DNA of 64,000 bases from JAHJFW01 sp964595075 (GCA_964595075.1 CAZQNT010000003.1:15601-79600), one strand, 5' to 3'; shown: positions 40,858-50,355, counted from the first letter of the stretch. Program-made: numbers and translations. Notes: generated from the letters alone by a model not told the origin.

Positions 40858-43801
40858 GGGTTTAAATGATGCGCAGCGCGCTGCCGTCACGCATGGCAAC
40901 GGGCCTCTTCTGATTGTCGCTGGCGCAGGGACTGGTAAGACCGCTGTTCTTACGCGACGTTACGCGTGGTTGTTGAAGGAACGATCGTTGGACACGTCGC
41001 GGATACTCTCTCTCACTTTTACGGATAAGGCGGCTGGTGAGATGGAGGATCGTATTCTGCAGCTTTTGCCGAACGGTTCTTATGATTTTTGGGTTCACAC
41101 GTTTCACGGTTTTTGCCAACGCGTTCTTGAATCCCATGCGGTGAAAATCGGACTTCCTCATAAGTTCAGGTTGCTGAACGAGACGGAGGCGTGGCTGTTC
41201 GTTACGCGCCACTATCGCGAATTTCCGCTCGACTACTATACGCAGCTCGGAAATCCTCGAAAGTTTTTAGCTGCTTTGCTGAAACATTTTTCGCGCGCGC
41301 AAGACGAGGATATTTCTCCAGAAGTATATTCGGCGTTCGCGAAAGATATCGCTTTGGATGCTGACGTTGAAACCGAAAGAAGTCGGCTTGAAGAGCTGGC
41401 TTCGTGTTACGCGATGTATCGGCGTTTGATGCGCGATGAGGGATATTTGGATTTCGGCAGTTTGCTTGTCGAGACTCTTCGGCTGTTTCGTGAAAGACCC
41501 GAAGCTCTCGCCGCATATCAAAAGCAATTCGATTTCATCCTCGTTGACGAGTTTCAGGATACGAACGGCGCGCAGTATGAGTTGATAAAACTTCTTGCGG
41601 GAGACGATCGCAACATCACGGTCGTAGGAGACGACGATCAGGCGATATATAAATTTCGCGGCGCGTCACTTTCGAACATACTTCAATTTCGCGACGATTT
41701 TCCAGATGCGACAACCGTGGCCTTACGCCAAAACTATCGTTCGGCGCAGGAGATTTTGGACGTTTCCGGCGCGTTTATCCGCAAGAACGATCCGAATCGT
41801 CTCGAATCGCAATTGAAGGAGATAGGACTTGATAAGACGCTTCAATCGGCGCGCGACGATGTTCGAGGAGACGTGCGCGCTATTTGGTATGAAAATATCG
41901 AGGATGAAGCGGAAGCGGCGGTTGAACGAATGATCGCGCTCAAAAACGCCGATCCTGAAACGAGTTGGAACGACATGGCGATTCTCGCGCGATCGAACGA
42001 AAGCGCCATGCCTTTCGTGCGCGCGCTTGAGAGAGCGGACGTTCCATATCTGTTTCAAGCGTTGCGCGGTTTGTATTCCAAGCCCGTTGTTTTGGATTTG
42101 CTCGCGCTTCTCGGCATGTGCGTTTCGACTCAAGATTCTCCGTTCGCGTTTCGCGTTCTGACTTTGCCGTCATTCGCGTTTCCGCCGTCGGATCTCGCGG
42201 CCGTTATTCGTTTCGCGGAAAAGAAGCGCATCGGATTATGGGATGCGTTGAGGCGAATTCCGCAAGGAGAAGACGGACTTTCAGACGCGGGGAAAACGGC
42301 TGCCGAGAGCGTTTTATCCCTTTTTGATTCTCTTACGATCGCGTCTCATCGCGAGCCGCCGTTATCCGTTCTGCATTCCGCGATCAAACAAAGCAAGATT
42401 CTAGAAAGCGTTCTTGCCGGCGACGAAGCTTCTCGCATGGAACAGATCGCGTATATCAACGCGTTTGTTCGCCGTGTCGAGCGTTACGAATCATTGAGAC
42501 ACAATCCGACAGTCCTTGGATTGTTGGAAGAAATAAGAATGGAGATTGAGAGCGGGGACGACGGCGCGCTCAGATCCGATCCGAACGACGGGCCGGATCA
42601 AGTGAAAGTGATGACGGTTCATGCGTCTAAGGGATTGGAATTCAAACACGTCTTCGTCGTGTCTTTGGTGGATCAGCGTTTTCCCACGCGCGAACGGGAG
42701 GACGCAATTCCTCTTCCCGAAGGTTTGTCTCGAGAAAAAATCTACAAAGGCGGAACGCATCTCGAAGAAGAGCGGCGGCTTATGTACGTGGCGATGACAA
42801 GGGCGAAGCAATCGCTTACGCTAACCGGCGCCGCGGACGTAGGCGGCGTACGAAAGAAAAAACCTTCCGTGTTTTTTGAGGAGGCGTCGCTCGAAGTTAG
42901 GGTCGCTCAGACAGGCGGCGATCGCGTCGAGAGATTCGTGAATATCTCCGAACGCCCAACGCGCGAGACCAAGGAAGCGGAGCTCTTGACGTACCTGCCG
43001 TTAAAACGGCGTTTTTCTTTTACGCAATTGGCGGCATTTCGAAGCTGTCCCATGCAGTACAAGTTCGCGCACGTCTACCGAATTCCGATTATCGGTTCGC
43101 ATCAAAAGAGTTTCGGACAGGTTATGCACTCCGCGCTTCACGATATTTTGGAAAATCACGCGGAACGCGGAAAGGCGGCGCAAGGATCGTTGTTCGAGGG
43201 GTCGGCGCGGCAGGAGTTCCCAACATCCGGGTTACGAGTTACGAAAGACGAGGCGCTCGAGATTTATGAGACGCGCTGGAATGAAAATGATTTTTGGTAT
43301 CCTGATCGCGCGATGTATGACAAGTATTATTCGGAAGGGAAAGAAGCGATCTCGCGGATGTGGAATATCTGGAACGAGAAACCGCCGACTGTCGCCGGTC
43401 TTGAGTTGAATTTTGACTGGAAGATCGGCGATCACTCTATCCGAGGAAGCGTGGACAGGATCGACGATTGCGGCGACGGTACGGTCGCGATCTTCGACTA
43501 TAAGACGGGACAGCCGAAGACCGAAGAAGACATCGGCAAAGAAGATCGCGAGCAGCTTCAGATTTACCAGCTGGCGATGGAATGTCGCGGAATGAATGTT
43601 TCGTCGCTCGCCTACGTTTACCTACAAAACGGACAGAGCGTTAACGCGCCGACTCTGGGAGAGAAAGAGCGCGCGCCGTTTACGGATGCTTTGCTTGAGA
43701 GAATGAATGAGATTTTACAGTCGCGTTTCACGCCGAAACCGTCCCAATTCATCTGCAAGTTTTGCGATTTCAAGAACATCTGCGAATTCAGGAAGACGTG
43801 A
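40841..43801 (+). CDS. UvrD/Rep-type helicase fused to a PD-(D/E)XK nuclease
   Basis: A 986-residue SF1A helicase-nuclease. Helicase motifs: VAGAGTGKT (about 27-35), LVDEFQDTN (about 235), VGDDDQAIYKFRGA, RQNYRS, VMTVHASKGLEF and EERRLMYVAMTRAK. The C-terminal nuclease has GSVDRID (about 870) and IFDYKTG (about 885). One Cys (CPMQYK, about 735) plus CKFCDFKNIC (about 971-980) match the Fe-S cysteines of AddB/Cas4-type nucleases. It would unwind and resect double-strand ends, an AddAB/RecBCD-like role in one chain. Confidence 0.92.
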   Translation: MPDLLEGLNDAQRAAVTHGNGPLLIVAGAGTGKTAVLTRRYAWLLKERSLDTSRILSLTFTDKAAGEMEDRILQLLPNGSYDFWVHTFHGFCQRVLESHAVKIGLPHKFRLLNETEAWLFVTRHYREFPLDYYTQLGNPRKFLAALLKHFSRAQDEDISPEVYSAFAKDIALDADVETERSRLEELASCYAMYRRLMRDEGYLDFGSLLVETLRLFRERPEALAAYQKQFDFILVDEFQDTNGAQYELIKLLAGDDRNITVVGDDDQAIYKFRGASLSNILQFRDDFPDATTVALRQNYRSAQEILDVSGAFIRKNDPNRLESQLKEIGLDKTLQSARDDVRGDVRAIWYENIEDEAEAAVERMIALKNADPETSWNDMAILARSNESAMPFVRALERADVPYLFQALRGLYSKPVVLDLLALLGMCVSTQDSPFAFRVLTLPSFAFPPSDLAAVIRFAEKKRIGLWDALRRIPQGEDGLSDAGKTAAESVLSLFDSLTIASHREPPLSVLHSAIKQSKILESVLAGDEASRMEQIAYINAFVRRVERYESLRHNPTVLGLLEEIRMEIESGDDGALRSDPNDGPDQVKVMTVHASKGLEFKHVFVVSLVDQRFPTREREDAIPLPEGLSREKIYKGGTHLEEERRLMYVAMTRAKQSLTLTGAADVGGVRKKKPSVFFEEASLEVRVAQTGGDRVERFVNISERPTRETKEAELLTYLPLKRRFSFTQLAAFRSCPMQYKFAHVYRIPIIGSHQKSFGQVMHSALHDILENHAERGKAAQGSLFEGSARQEFPTSGLRVTKDEALEIYETRWNENDFWYPDRAMYDKYYSEGKEAISRMWNIWNEKPPTVAGLELNFDWKIGDHSIRGSVDRIDDCGDGTVAIFDYKTGQPKTEEDIGKEDREQLQIYQLAMECRGMNVSSLAYVYLQNGQSVNAPTLGEKERAPFTDALLERMNEILQSRFTPKPSQFICKFCDFKNICEFRKT

Positions 43802-43805
43802 TTTT

Positions 43806-44111
43806 ATGCCGTTTCATTCCATAAAAAAAATACTCCCGTCCGTTCTTGCGGGTCGTCCGTTTACTCGCCAACTTGAAGCGTCGCAGGTGCTTGAACATGC
43901 GGCGGCGGCGGTTTTGGGGGTTTGGGGAGAGGAGCGCGCCAGGTTTGTGAATCCGGTGTCGTTTGCGGATGGGACTTTGAAATTCGAATCAACGTCCGCC
44001 GTGGCGATGCAGCAATTTCGCGTTGATGAGGTGAGGATGATGAATGAAATAAATAGGAGATGCGGAAGCCGCCGAGTGACGCGAATAGAAGTGAGATCGA
44101 AAGGGTTTTGA
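43806..44111 (+). CDS. DUF721/DciA-like protein
   Basis: A 101-residue protein with VLEHAAAAVLGVWGEERARF, then SFADGTLKFESTSAVAMQQF and a final RRVTRIEVRSKG, the pattern of the DUF721 family. DciA members load the replicative helicase; many short DUF721 proteins are uncharacterised. ATG 43806 is four bases after the helicase-nuclease stop, so it is likely in that operon. Confidence 0.72.
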   Translation: MPFHSIKKILPSVLAGRPFTRQLEASQVLEHAAAAVLGVWGEERARFVNPVSFADGTLKFESTSAVAMQQFRVDEVRMMNEINRRCGSRRVTRIEVRSKGF

Positions 44112-44139
44112 AACAAAAGCATATCGATCACGATCCAGT

Positions 44140-44293
44140 CCTCCCTCTTAAGATAAGAGGGAGTTATGAACCGTGAAGAAATCTTATTCCAATTGGTTTT
44201 GATTATTCACTGTTCGTAACTCCTCCTAACCTCCTCTTACCCCGTAAAGGGGCGTTGCCCCAACGGGGCTTTACGCCCTAAGAGGAGGGATTT
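44140..44293. repeat. GGGGTTAT-family repeat with long inverted ends
   Basis: CCTCCCTCTTAAGATAAGAGGGAG at one end and CCTCTTACCCC...CCTAAGAGGAGGG at the other, with CCCCGTAAAGGGGCG and CCCCAACGGGGCT hairpins between. No gene is visible in 44112-44318. Confidence 0.6.
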
Positions 44294-44303
44294 GAATCAG
44301 ACG

Positions 44304-44312
44304 TGATATAAT
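44304..44312 (+). promoter_or_regulatory. Extended -10 promoter with leaderless start
   Basis: TGATATAAT (TGnTATAAT). The ATG at 44319 is seven bases beyond the hexamer. Confidence 0.65.
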
Positions 44313-44318
44313 CACTGC

Positions 44319-44708
44319 ATGACGTTTCGGATGTATCTTATGTTTATGGCGGTGGCAACCGCTTTGGCGGCTTTTGCGTGGGGCGTTATAGTTTGGAATA
44401 CGGATCCGTTCGAAACCGGACTGGCGGGATTTTTGATGTTCTATCTTACGCTGTTCATGGCGCTGGTCGGCGGGCTCACGATTTTAGGATCGCTTTATCG
44501 AGTGCATATCTTGAAACGCAAGGACGTGCTTATTCGCGAGGTAAAGATATCTTTTCGACACGCAATCGCGCTGTCGATGGCAGGAATCGCGGCGCTTGTT
44601 TTATCCGCACAGGGGAAACTTCACTGGTGGTCGTTTCTCATTCTGATCGTAATATTTTCCATTGTTGAATATTTGTTTTTGATGAAAGAGGAGTCGCGGC
44701 GGTCTTGA
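44319..44708 (+). CDS. Four-helix membrane protein
   Basis: A 129-residue protein with four membrane helices (about 5-27, 36-58, 84-102, 104-123) and a basic loop (HILKRKDVLIREVKISFRH). No known family. The start codon is at the expected transcription start of the promoter at 44304. Confidence 0.65.
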   Translation: MTFRMYLMFMAVATALAAFAWGVIVWNTDPFETGLAGFLMFYLTLFMALVGGLTILGSLYRVHILKRKDVLIREVKISFRHAIALSMAGIAALVLSAQGKLHWWSFLILIVIFSIVEYLFLMKEESRRS

Positions 44709-44734
44709 ACACGAAATTGGCTCATTGCTCTCAC

Positions 44735-44764
44735 TTGATCATCTCGCTTCAGCGTGCCTAAGAT
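44735..44764 (+). promoter_or_regulatory. Probable promoter of the mre operon
   Basis: TTGATC (44735-44740), 18-base spacer, TAAGAT (44759-44764); the ATG follows nine bases later. Confidence 0.5.
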
Positions 44765-44773
44765 AGGGAACGT

Positions 44774-45820
44774 ATGTTCACGATGTTAACGTCCCGCTTG
44801 TCCAAAGATCTCGGCGTGGATCTTGGAACGGCCAATACCCTGATGTACTCGAAGGGAAAGGGAATTGTCGTGAACGAACCGTCTTTCGTTGCCGTAAATC
44901 TTCGCAACGGGCAGATACTCGCGGTCGGGCATGACGCCAAGGCGATGCTCGGAAAGACGCCTCCGCACGTTTTGGTTTCACGACCGCTTCAGCGAGGGAT
45001 AATTGCGGATTTCGAAGTTACGGAAAAAATGCTCCGTTTTTTCTTTGAAAAAGTTCATCGAGAAAGTTCCGCGCTGATTCCAAGGCCGCGCGTTGTAGTA
45101 GGCGCTCCTCTCAACATTACCGAAGTGGAGCGCAAGGCCGTTGGGGACGCGATTCTCGCCGCAGGCGCGCGCGAAGTTCACATAGTGGAAGAGCCTATGG
45201 CTGCGGCTATAGGCGTAGGTCTTCCGATAACGGAACCGGTCGGAAATTTGATAATAGACATCGGAGGAGGCACAACCGAAATAGCGGTCATCTCATTGAA
45301 CGGAGTAGTGACATCCAAGTCCATTCCGATCGCGGGAGATGAAATGAATCGAAATATAGTTCAATACGCCAGAGACGTATTCAATCTTCTGCTCGGAGAG
45401 CGTGTTGCCGAAGACGTGAAAATCGAAGCGGGAAGCGCGATTCCGCTCTCCGAAAGGCGCGAGGTTTCCATGCGCGGGCGCGATTTGCTTTCGGGATTGC
45501 CGCGCGAAATAATGGTGAGCGACGAACAGGTCAGAGAGGCGCTCGCGCGTTCCGTTAAAGCGATAGTCGAACACATCAAATCCATTTTGGAAATAACACC
45601 GCCCGAATTGGTAGCTGACATTTACCGTCAGGGAATCGGGCTTTCCGGCGGCGGCGCGCTTCTTCGTGGTTTGGACAAAGCGATTTCGGATGGGACCGGA
45701 TTGGCTGTACGAATTGCGGACGAGCCGTTATTTGCGGTAGTACGAGGCGCGGGTTTATTGTTGGAGGATCGCAGATTGCTTAACGACGTATCAATACCGG
45801 TGACGGATCTGATGCGTTAG
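44774..45820 (+). CDS. mreB: Rod-shape-determining actin homologue MreB
   Basis: A 348-residue bacterial actin. VDLGTANTLMY (phosphate 1), VGAPLNITEVERKAV, IIDIGGGTTEIAVISLNGVV (phosphate 2) and GLSGGGALLRGLDKAI (adenosine) are all present, and the length is normal. It polymerises on the inner membrane and directs lateral wall synthesis. First gene of mreB-mreC-mreD-PBP2. ATG 44783 (MLTSRLSKDLG) is an alternative start. Confidence 0.96.
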   Translation: MFTMLTSRLSKDLGVDLGTANTLMYSKGKGIVVNEPSFVAVNLRNGQILAVGHDAKAMLGKTPPHVLVSRPLQRGIIADFEVTEKMLRFFFEKVHRESSALIPRPRVVVGAPLNITEVERKAVGDAILAAGAREVHIVEEPMAAAIGVGLPITEPVGNLIIDIGGGTTEIAVISLNGVVTSKSIPIAGDEMNRNIVQYARDVFNLLLGERVAEDVKIEAGSAIPLSERREVSMRGRDLLSGLPREIMVSDEQVREALARSVKAIVEHIKSILEITPPELVADIYRQGIGLSGGGALLRGLDKAISDGTGLAVRIADEPLFAVVRGAGLLLEDRRLLNDVSIPVTDLMR

Positions 45821-45832
45821 CAAGGAGGACGC

Positions 45833-46651
45833 ATGAAGAGAAGTTCAAAACTTTTAATCGCCTCGATCGTAACGGTTATCGTATTATCCGTTCTTCAGAT
45901 TTCTCGGCTTCTACAACCGGTCGAGGATGTTTTTCGCGCGGCGCTTCTTCCTGTCGGGCGTATTTTTGCGACAGTCGGAGTCGGCGCGCGAAATTTACTG
46001 ATCGGATCTCCGGAATTCAACGAGTTGCGTGATCGCAATGAAGAGCTGGAAGCGCGCGCGAGTTCGCTTATCGTAGATTATGTTCGTTTGCGGGCGTTGG
46101 AGGAAGAGAACCGGTCGCTTACTTCGCTTCTTAACTTTAAACAACAGACCGGTTACGACATGGTTCCGGCGAGAGTCATCGTTCGAAGCGTCGATCCGCA
46201 TTCAGCCACGATCGTTATTGATCGCGGTTCAAAAGACGGCGTGGAAACAGGAATGGCCGTAGTTGTAGGTGATGGGATTTTGGTCGGTAAAGTCACGTCT
46301 CTTAAGGAAAGAATATCCACAGTGACTTTGGTTTCCGATGAATCGAGCCGGCTCGCTGCGGCGTCAATCGGAGGGAGTCGTTTGTTCGGACTCGTTGAAG
46401 GAAGCGGGAATCAAGTTGCGCGGCTCACGCTGGTTCCGCAGTCAGAGCCGCTTGAACGCGATGATATTATCGTTACGGCGGGAACGGAAGAAAAAATTCC
46501 GCCGCATCTTGTGATCGGCATAGTAAACGACGTGCAGGGTACTCCCACCGATCCTTTCAAGAGCGCGTCCATAGAACCGCTTGCAAAAAGAGATCAATTG
46601 AACATAGTAATGGTTCTATTGCCAAGCGCGCTTCGTCCGGTTGAAAAATGA
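45833..46651 (+). CDS. mreC: Rod-shape-determining protein MreC
   Basis: A 272-residue protein: N-terminal membrane helix (about 8-28), coiled coil (about 62-100, LRDRNEELEARASSL) and the MreC beta domain with VIVRSVDPHSATIVIDRGSK and GMAVVVGDGILVGKV. It links MreB to the wall enzymes outside the membrane. AAGGAGG lies four bases before ATG. It overlaps mreD by four bases. Confidence 0.93.
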   Translation: MKRSSKLLIASIVTVIVLSVLQISRLLQPVEDVFRAALLPVGRIFATVGVGARNLLIGSPEFNELRDRNEELEARASSLIVDYVRLRALEEENRSLTSLLNFKQQTGYDMVPARVIVRSVDPHSATIVIDRGSKDGVETGMAVVVGDGILVGKVTSLKERISTVTLVSDESSRLAAASIGGSRLFGLVEGSGNQVARLTLVPQSEPLERDDIIVTAGTEEKIPPHLVIGIVNDVQGTPTDPFKSASIEPLAKRDQLNIVMVLLPSALRPVEK

Positions 46652-47187
46652 TTATGACAAAAAGGCGCTGGGTAATCGTAATTGCGGCATCCATAATTGT
46701 CGGCTTGGCGCAGGTTTGTTTTTTCAGTATTCTTCCGACTCCATGGAGGGAATTTCAGCCCGTACTTCCGATAGCCGCAGTATTTTTGATACTTAACAGA
46801 TCCAATGCCGCAATGGTTTTTGCCGGCATCGCCGGGTTTGTTTTAGATTTGTTCAGTCCGGGTTTTTATAAGTTCGCGGTAGCGGAATATATTTTGATAA
46901 CCCTTGCGTTGATATTTATTTTGGAAACCGTTCTCACGAATCGTTCGGTTTATGTTATGGCGACTCTTGTTGTTATCGGCAGAACGCTTTCGATAATTTG
47001 GGAAGTTACGGCGGCTTTCGCATCCAATTTGTTTTTCAAATCTTCCTTGTCGTACGGCTCCGTCCAAGCTTTTTTTATTTCTTGTCTCTGGGATATCGCA
47101 TTCGTAGCGATTCTGTTTTTCATGATAGCGCGCTTCACCAGACGTTTTCTCATACCGGTAATCCAAAGCGGAGCTTATGAGTATTGA
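46648..47187 (+). CDS. mreD: Rod-shape-determining protein MreD
   Basis: A 179-residue protein with five or six membrane helices, the size and topology of MreD, between mreC and the PBP2 gene. MreD sequences are poorly conserved, so position is the main evidence. The ATG overlaps the mreC stop and the stop lies inside the PBP2 start (11-base overlap). Confidence 0.85.
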   Translation: MIMTKRRWVIVIAASIIVGLAQVCFFSILPTPWREFQPVLPIAAVFLILNRSNAAMVFAGIAGFVLDLFSPGFYKFAVAEYILITLALIFILETVLTNRSVYVMATLVVIGRTLSIIWEVTAAFASNLFFKSSLSYGSVQAFFISCLWDIAFVAILFFMIARFTRRFLIPVIQSGAYEY

Positions 47188-49093
47188 TCCGTTTCCGTGG
47201 AGAGACGATGGCGGACTCGGTCAATCGGTAAGAACCGAATCGCCGTCGCTTGTTTCCCATGAAGTGATGTATGAAAAGGATATTACCCACTTGAAAGAGC
47301 GTCCTTTGTTTATGGGAAACGCGATTCCGCGTAAACGGTTTAATTTCGCAATCGTTTTCGTAGGATTGATCGTAGCCGTGCTTGTCGGACGCGCTTTTTG
47401 GATGCAGATAGTGAATGGAGCTTCTTTTCGAGCGCAGGCGGATAGGAATCGTTTGCGTTATGAAGTGAAGTTGCCGAAGAGGGGAGTTATTCGCGACAGA
47501 AACGGTTACATCCTGGCAGAAAACGTGCCGTCTTTCGAATTACGCGCGGTCGAGCGTCTTTTGCCGCTGTCCTCGAACGAGCGCGCGGAACTTTTGGCGA
47601 AGGTCGGACGCGCAGTGGGTTTATCAGTAAATGAAATCGAACAGGTTTTTGCTTCTTCGACGGATCCGGACGACAGCTCCGTGCTTAAGCGCGATATCCC
47701 TTATGACCAGGCGATAGCGGTCAATATTCTAGCCGGACAATATCCCGCCCTGGAAATCGTTGTCGGAAGTAAAAGAAAATATTTCTCGGAATCGGATGTT
47801 TTGAGTTTTTCGCACGTTCTGGGTTATCTCGCTCCGATAACTCCGGAGGAATTGGATGAGAAGAGGAAGCTTGGATATAGCCAGATTGATTTGATAGGAA
47901 AAACAGGGGTCGAGTCGCAATATGAAGAGATGTTGCGCGGAACCCCGGGAGTCACGATTTATGAAGTCGATTCGCGGCACAGAAAAACGGCGGTAATCGA
48001 GGAGCGTCAGTCCAAAGACGGAACGGATTTGGTTTTAGCGATTGACGCCCATTTGCAGTCGGCGGCGGAAAGAGCTCTTCGCGACGGTTTGCAAAAAGCC
48101 AAGGTTACGCGAGGAGCGGTTGTGGCGCTTGATCCTCGAAACGGAGACATCATCGCTTCCGTTTCTTTGCCAGCGTATGACAATAATATATTTTCCGGCA
48201 CCGTATCATCCACCGGATATCGTCTCCTATTGCAGAACGAAGATCGTCCGTTTCTTCCACGCGCTTGGGCCGGTGTTTATCCTTCCGGTTCTACGGCAAA
48301 ACCGGTTATCGCGACTGCGGGATTGGCGGAGGGTGTGATAACGCCGAAGACCACGGTGATTTCAACGGGCGGTTTGCAAATAGGTCCGTGGTTTTTTCCC
48401 GACTGGAGCGCTGGAGGTCACGGGGTTACGAACGTGAGGCGCGCGATCGCATGGTCGGTGAACACGTTTTTTTACGAACTTGGAGGAGGTTATGAAAAAT
48501 TTATCGGGCTTGGCGTGGATCGTTTAACCGACTGGATGCGTAGATTCGGACTCGGATCAAAGACGGGTTTGGATATTCCCGGCGAAGCAACCGGCTTCGT
48601 TCCGTCACGTGAATGGAAGGAGCGCGTAAAAGGCGAGAAATGGTATGTCGGAGATACTTATAACCTTTCTATAGGTCAGGGGGATTTGCTGGTAACTCCG
48701 CTTCAAGTCGCGTTGTTTACAGCCGAAGTAGCTAACGGAGGGTTGAAGATAAAGCCGCATTTTATTAAAAGTACCGAGTACCGAGTGCCGAGTGTCGAAG
48801 TGGAGAGGATAGCGCCGGAGGAGGCGGTGCAGACGGTGCGGTTTGGGATGAGGGATACGGTCATTTATGGCTCCGGGCGGGCCTTGGCCGGGTTTCCGGT
48901 GCCAGTAGCAGGAAAGACCGGAACAGCGCAATGGCGTAGCGACCGTCCGAATCACGCTTGGTTTACGGCATTTGCGCCGTTCGATAAACCGGAGATAGTG
49001 GTCACGGTCCTGATCGAAGAGGGGGCGGAGGGTTCGAGAACGGCGATTCCTGTAGCCCGAGCCGTGTTGGATGCTTGGATTAAACGCCGGTAG
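47177..49093 (+). CDS. mrdA: Penicillin-binding protein 2 (class B transpeptidase)
   Basis: A 638-residue protein: membrane helix (about 52-72), dimerisation domain with LPKRGVIRDRNGYILAEN, and transpeptidase with SGSTAKP (nucleophile about 370), SVN (about 426) and KTGTAQW (about 580). It crosslinks peptidoglycan during elongation with MreBCD. Its RodA partner is not in this window. The TAG stop (49091-49093) is the TAG of a GTAGGGGCGGG repeat, so the end IKRR is set by the element. Confidence 0.94.
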   Translation: MSIDPFPWRDDGGLGQSVRTESPSLVSHEVMYEKDITHLKERPLFMGNAIPRKRFNFAIVFVGLIVAVLVGRAFWMQIVNGASFRAQADRNRLRYEVKLPKRGVIRDRNGYILAENVPSFELRAVERLLPLSSNERAELLAKVGRAVGLSVNEIEQVFASSTDPDDSSVLKRDIPYDQAIAVNILAGQYPALEIVVGSKRKYFSESDVLSFSHVLGYLAPITPEELDEKRKLGYSQIDLIGKTGVESQYEEMLRGTPGVTIYEVDSRHRKTAVIEERQSKDGTDLVLAIDAHLQSAAERALRDGLQKAKVTRGAVVALDPRNGDIIASVSLPAYDNNIFSGTVSSTGYRLLLQNEDRPFLPRAWAGVYPSGSTAKPVIATAGLAEGVITPKTTVISTGGLQIGPWFFPDWSAGGHGVTNVRRAIAWSVNTFFYELGGGYEKFIGLGVDRLTDWMRRFGLGSKTGLDIPGEATGFVPSREWKERVKGEKWYVGDTYNLSIGQGDLLVTPLQVALFTAEVANGGLKIKPHFIKSTEYRVPSVEVERIAPEEAVQTVRFGMRDTVIYGSGRALAGFPVPVAGKTGTAQWRSDRPNHAWFTAFAPFDKPEIVVTVLIEEGAEGSRTAIPVARAVLDAWIKRR

Positions 49094-49154
49094 GGGCGGG
49101 GTTCTCCCGCCCTGGGCGCGGAAACAGGGGAGGGCGGGAGAACCCCGCCCCTAC
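49090..49154. repeat. Inverted pair of GTAG REP-like hairpins
   Basis: Perfect 24-base arms, 49090-49113 and 49131-49154, each itself a hairpin (GGGCGGG, GTTCT, CCCGCCC), separated by 17 bases. The left arm supplies the stop codon of the PBP2 gene. The rest of 49155-49288 has a TTGACA at 49177 that may be a -35 for the next gene; no clear -10 was found. Confidence 0.88.
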
Positions 49155-49288
49155 GCAGATATCTGGGTACAAAATATTGACAGAACTATTTTTATATGGT
49201 TTTTTAGTGCGGCTCCTTTTCTTATTAACGATGCGAACGAACAACTCATGGGCGACACGGTCGTCCAACAGACAACGGAGAGAGCGAA

Positions 49289-50266
49289 ATGCAGCTCGAA
49301 TACTATCAACTCCCTCTCGTGTCGCAAGGGCCGTTCAGCGCGGATGAGCTAGGCGAGGAGTTCGACAGGATCGACCCTCTGATCGCCACGGCACGGCTCG
49401 AGCCGACCATGGCGCGAAGCAGACCGATCAAGAGCTTCTTGACCGTGAACGGATACCTGATCCGGCTGCCGTGCGGCGGACGCACCAGGGATGCGCTCAA
49501 CCTCGGCGCGGAGCGCGGATTCCTTCCGGCGCTTCCGAACGAGCTTCTCGCGTACGCTCGCATCAAGCAGGCGGACTGCGGCTCCGAGNNNNNNNNNNCC
49601 ATCGTGGCGCTCGGCGCGGTCGCCTCACTCATGCGCGACCGAAGGGTCCTTTGCCTGGAGGTGGACGATGACGGCACGCGGCGCCTCACTCTGGTGAACG
49701 CCAACGGACCGTGGACGCCGAGTACCAAGTTCCTCATGATCGGCGGAGAAGCCGAGAACGAGCCCGTGCCGGCGGAGCGAACGCCTCTTGCGATGGCGCA
49801 GAAGCTCATCTACCCGGACAGCGAGTTCATGGTGCAGGTCGATAGCGCCGAACCCTCGGATCTCGGCAGGATGAACGGGATTTTCTCGTGGTGCGACCCC
49901 ATGTGGGACGAAACGCATCGCGACGCGTACCTCAACGAGTCGCTGCGCGGAGTCCCGATCCGCTTGGGGCAGCGACGCTTCATCGTGAAGCGTTTCCTTT
50001 GGGAGATGACCGTGCATGACTTGGACGCGTGGGCGAGGAAGCACGGGCTGAGCCCCACCACCCTGGTCGAGACAGCGGCGTTCGTCGCCTCGAGGCCGTC
50101 GATCGGCAGGAGAGAGATCGTCACGTACGGAATGTACGCGGACTCCGAAGGCGTAGCGGTCGTGCCCATGATTCTGCTGGGTTCCGGCGGCCGTCGACTC
50201 CTCGACAGCGTCAAACGCGACGCACTCCATCCGCCCGGCACCTCGTTCCTTCTCGTCGGAGACTGA
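49289..50266 (+). CDS. GC-rich orphan protein, interrupted by an assembly gap
   Basis: About 325 residues with ten Ns at 49589-49598. The frame is the same on both sides, so the gap length may be right or off by a multiple of three. No known domain is recognised. Around the gap the order is RIKQADCGSE, gap, IVALGAVASLMRDRRVLCLEVDDDG, and then WCDPMWDETHRDAYLNESLRGVPI. It has no membrane helix. Codon use is strongly GC-rich compared with mre genes and greA. It has its own terminator and is a single-gene unit like those at 5709, 20193, 39850 and 63822. Confidence 0.7.
   Translation: MQLEYYQLPLVSQGPFSADELGEEFDRIDPLIATARLEPTMARSRPIKSFLTVNGYLIRLPCGGRTRDALNLGAERGFLPALPNELLAYARIKQADCGSEXXXXIVALGAVASLMRDRRVLCLEVDDDGTRRLTLVNANGPWTPSTKFLMIGGEAENEPVPAERTPLAMAQKLIYPDSEFMVQVDSAEPSDLGRMNGIFSWCDPMWDETHRDAYLNESLRGVPIRLGQRRFIVKRFLWEMTVHDLDAWARKHGLSPTTLVETAAFVASRPSIGRREIVTYGMYADSEGVAVVPMILLGSGGRRLLDSVKRDALHPPGTSFLLVGD
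49589..49598. other. Assembly gap (10 N)
   Basis: Ten undetermined bases inside the GC-rich orphan gene. The true length is unknown. Confidence 0.98.
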
Positions 50267-50285
50267 CAACCCTCCGCTACTCGCG

Positions 50286-50317
50286 CAAAGCGCCTCGATG
50301 TTCTTCGGGGCGCTTTT
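50286..50317 (+). terminator. Intrinsic terminator of the GC-rich orphan
   Basis: CAAAGCGCC (50286-50294) and GGCGCTTTT (50309-50317) form the stem, and the run of Ts is part of the right arm. It is 20 bases after the stop. Confidence 0.82.
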
Positions 50318-50325
50318 AAATACAT

Positions 50326-50355
50326 TTGACTTTATGGGGGCATATAAGGTACTTT
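50326..50355 (+). promoter_or_regulatory. Probable greA promoter
   Basis: TTGACT (50326-50331), 18-base spacer, TACTTT (50350-50355). Leader of about 46 bases. Confidence 0.5.

Noticed and set aside
49177..49205. Full promoter for the GC-rich orphan at 49289
   Set aside because: A TTGACA is present, but at 16-18 bases there is only a T run and no acceptable -10; left as a possible -35 only.
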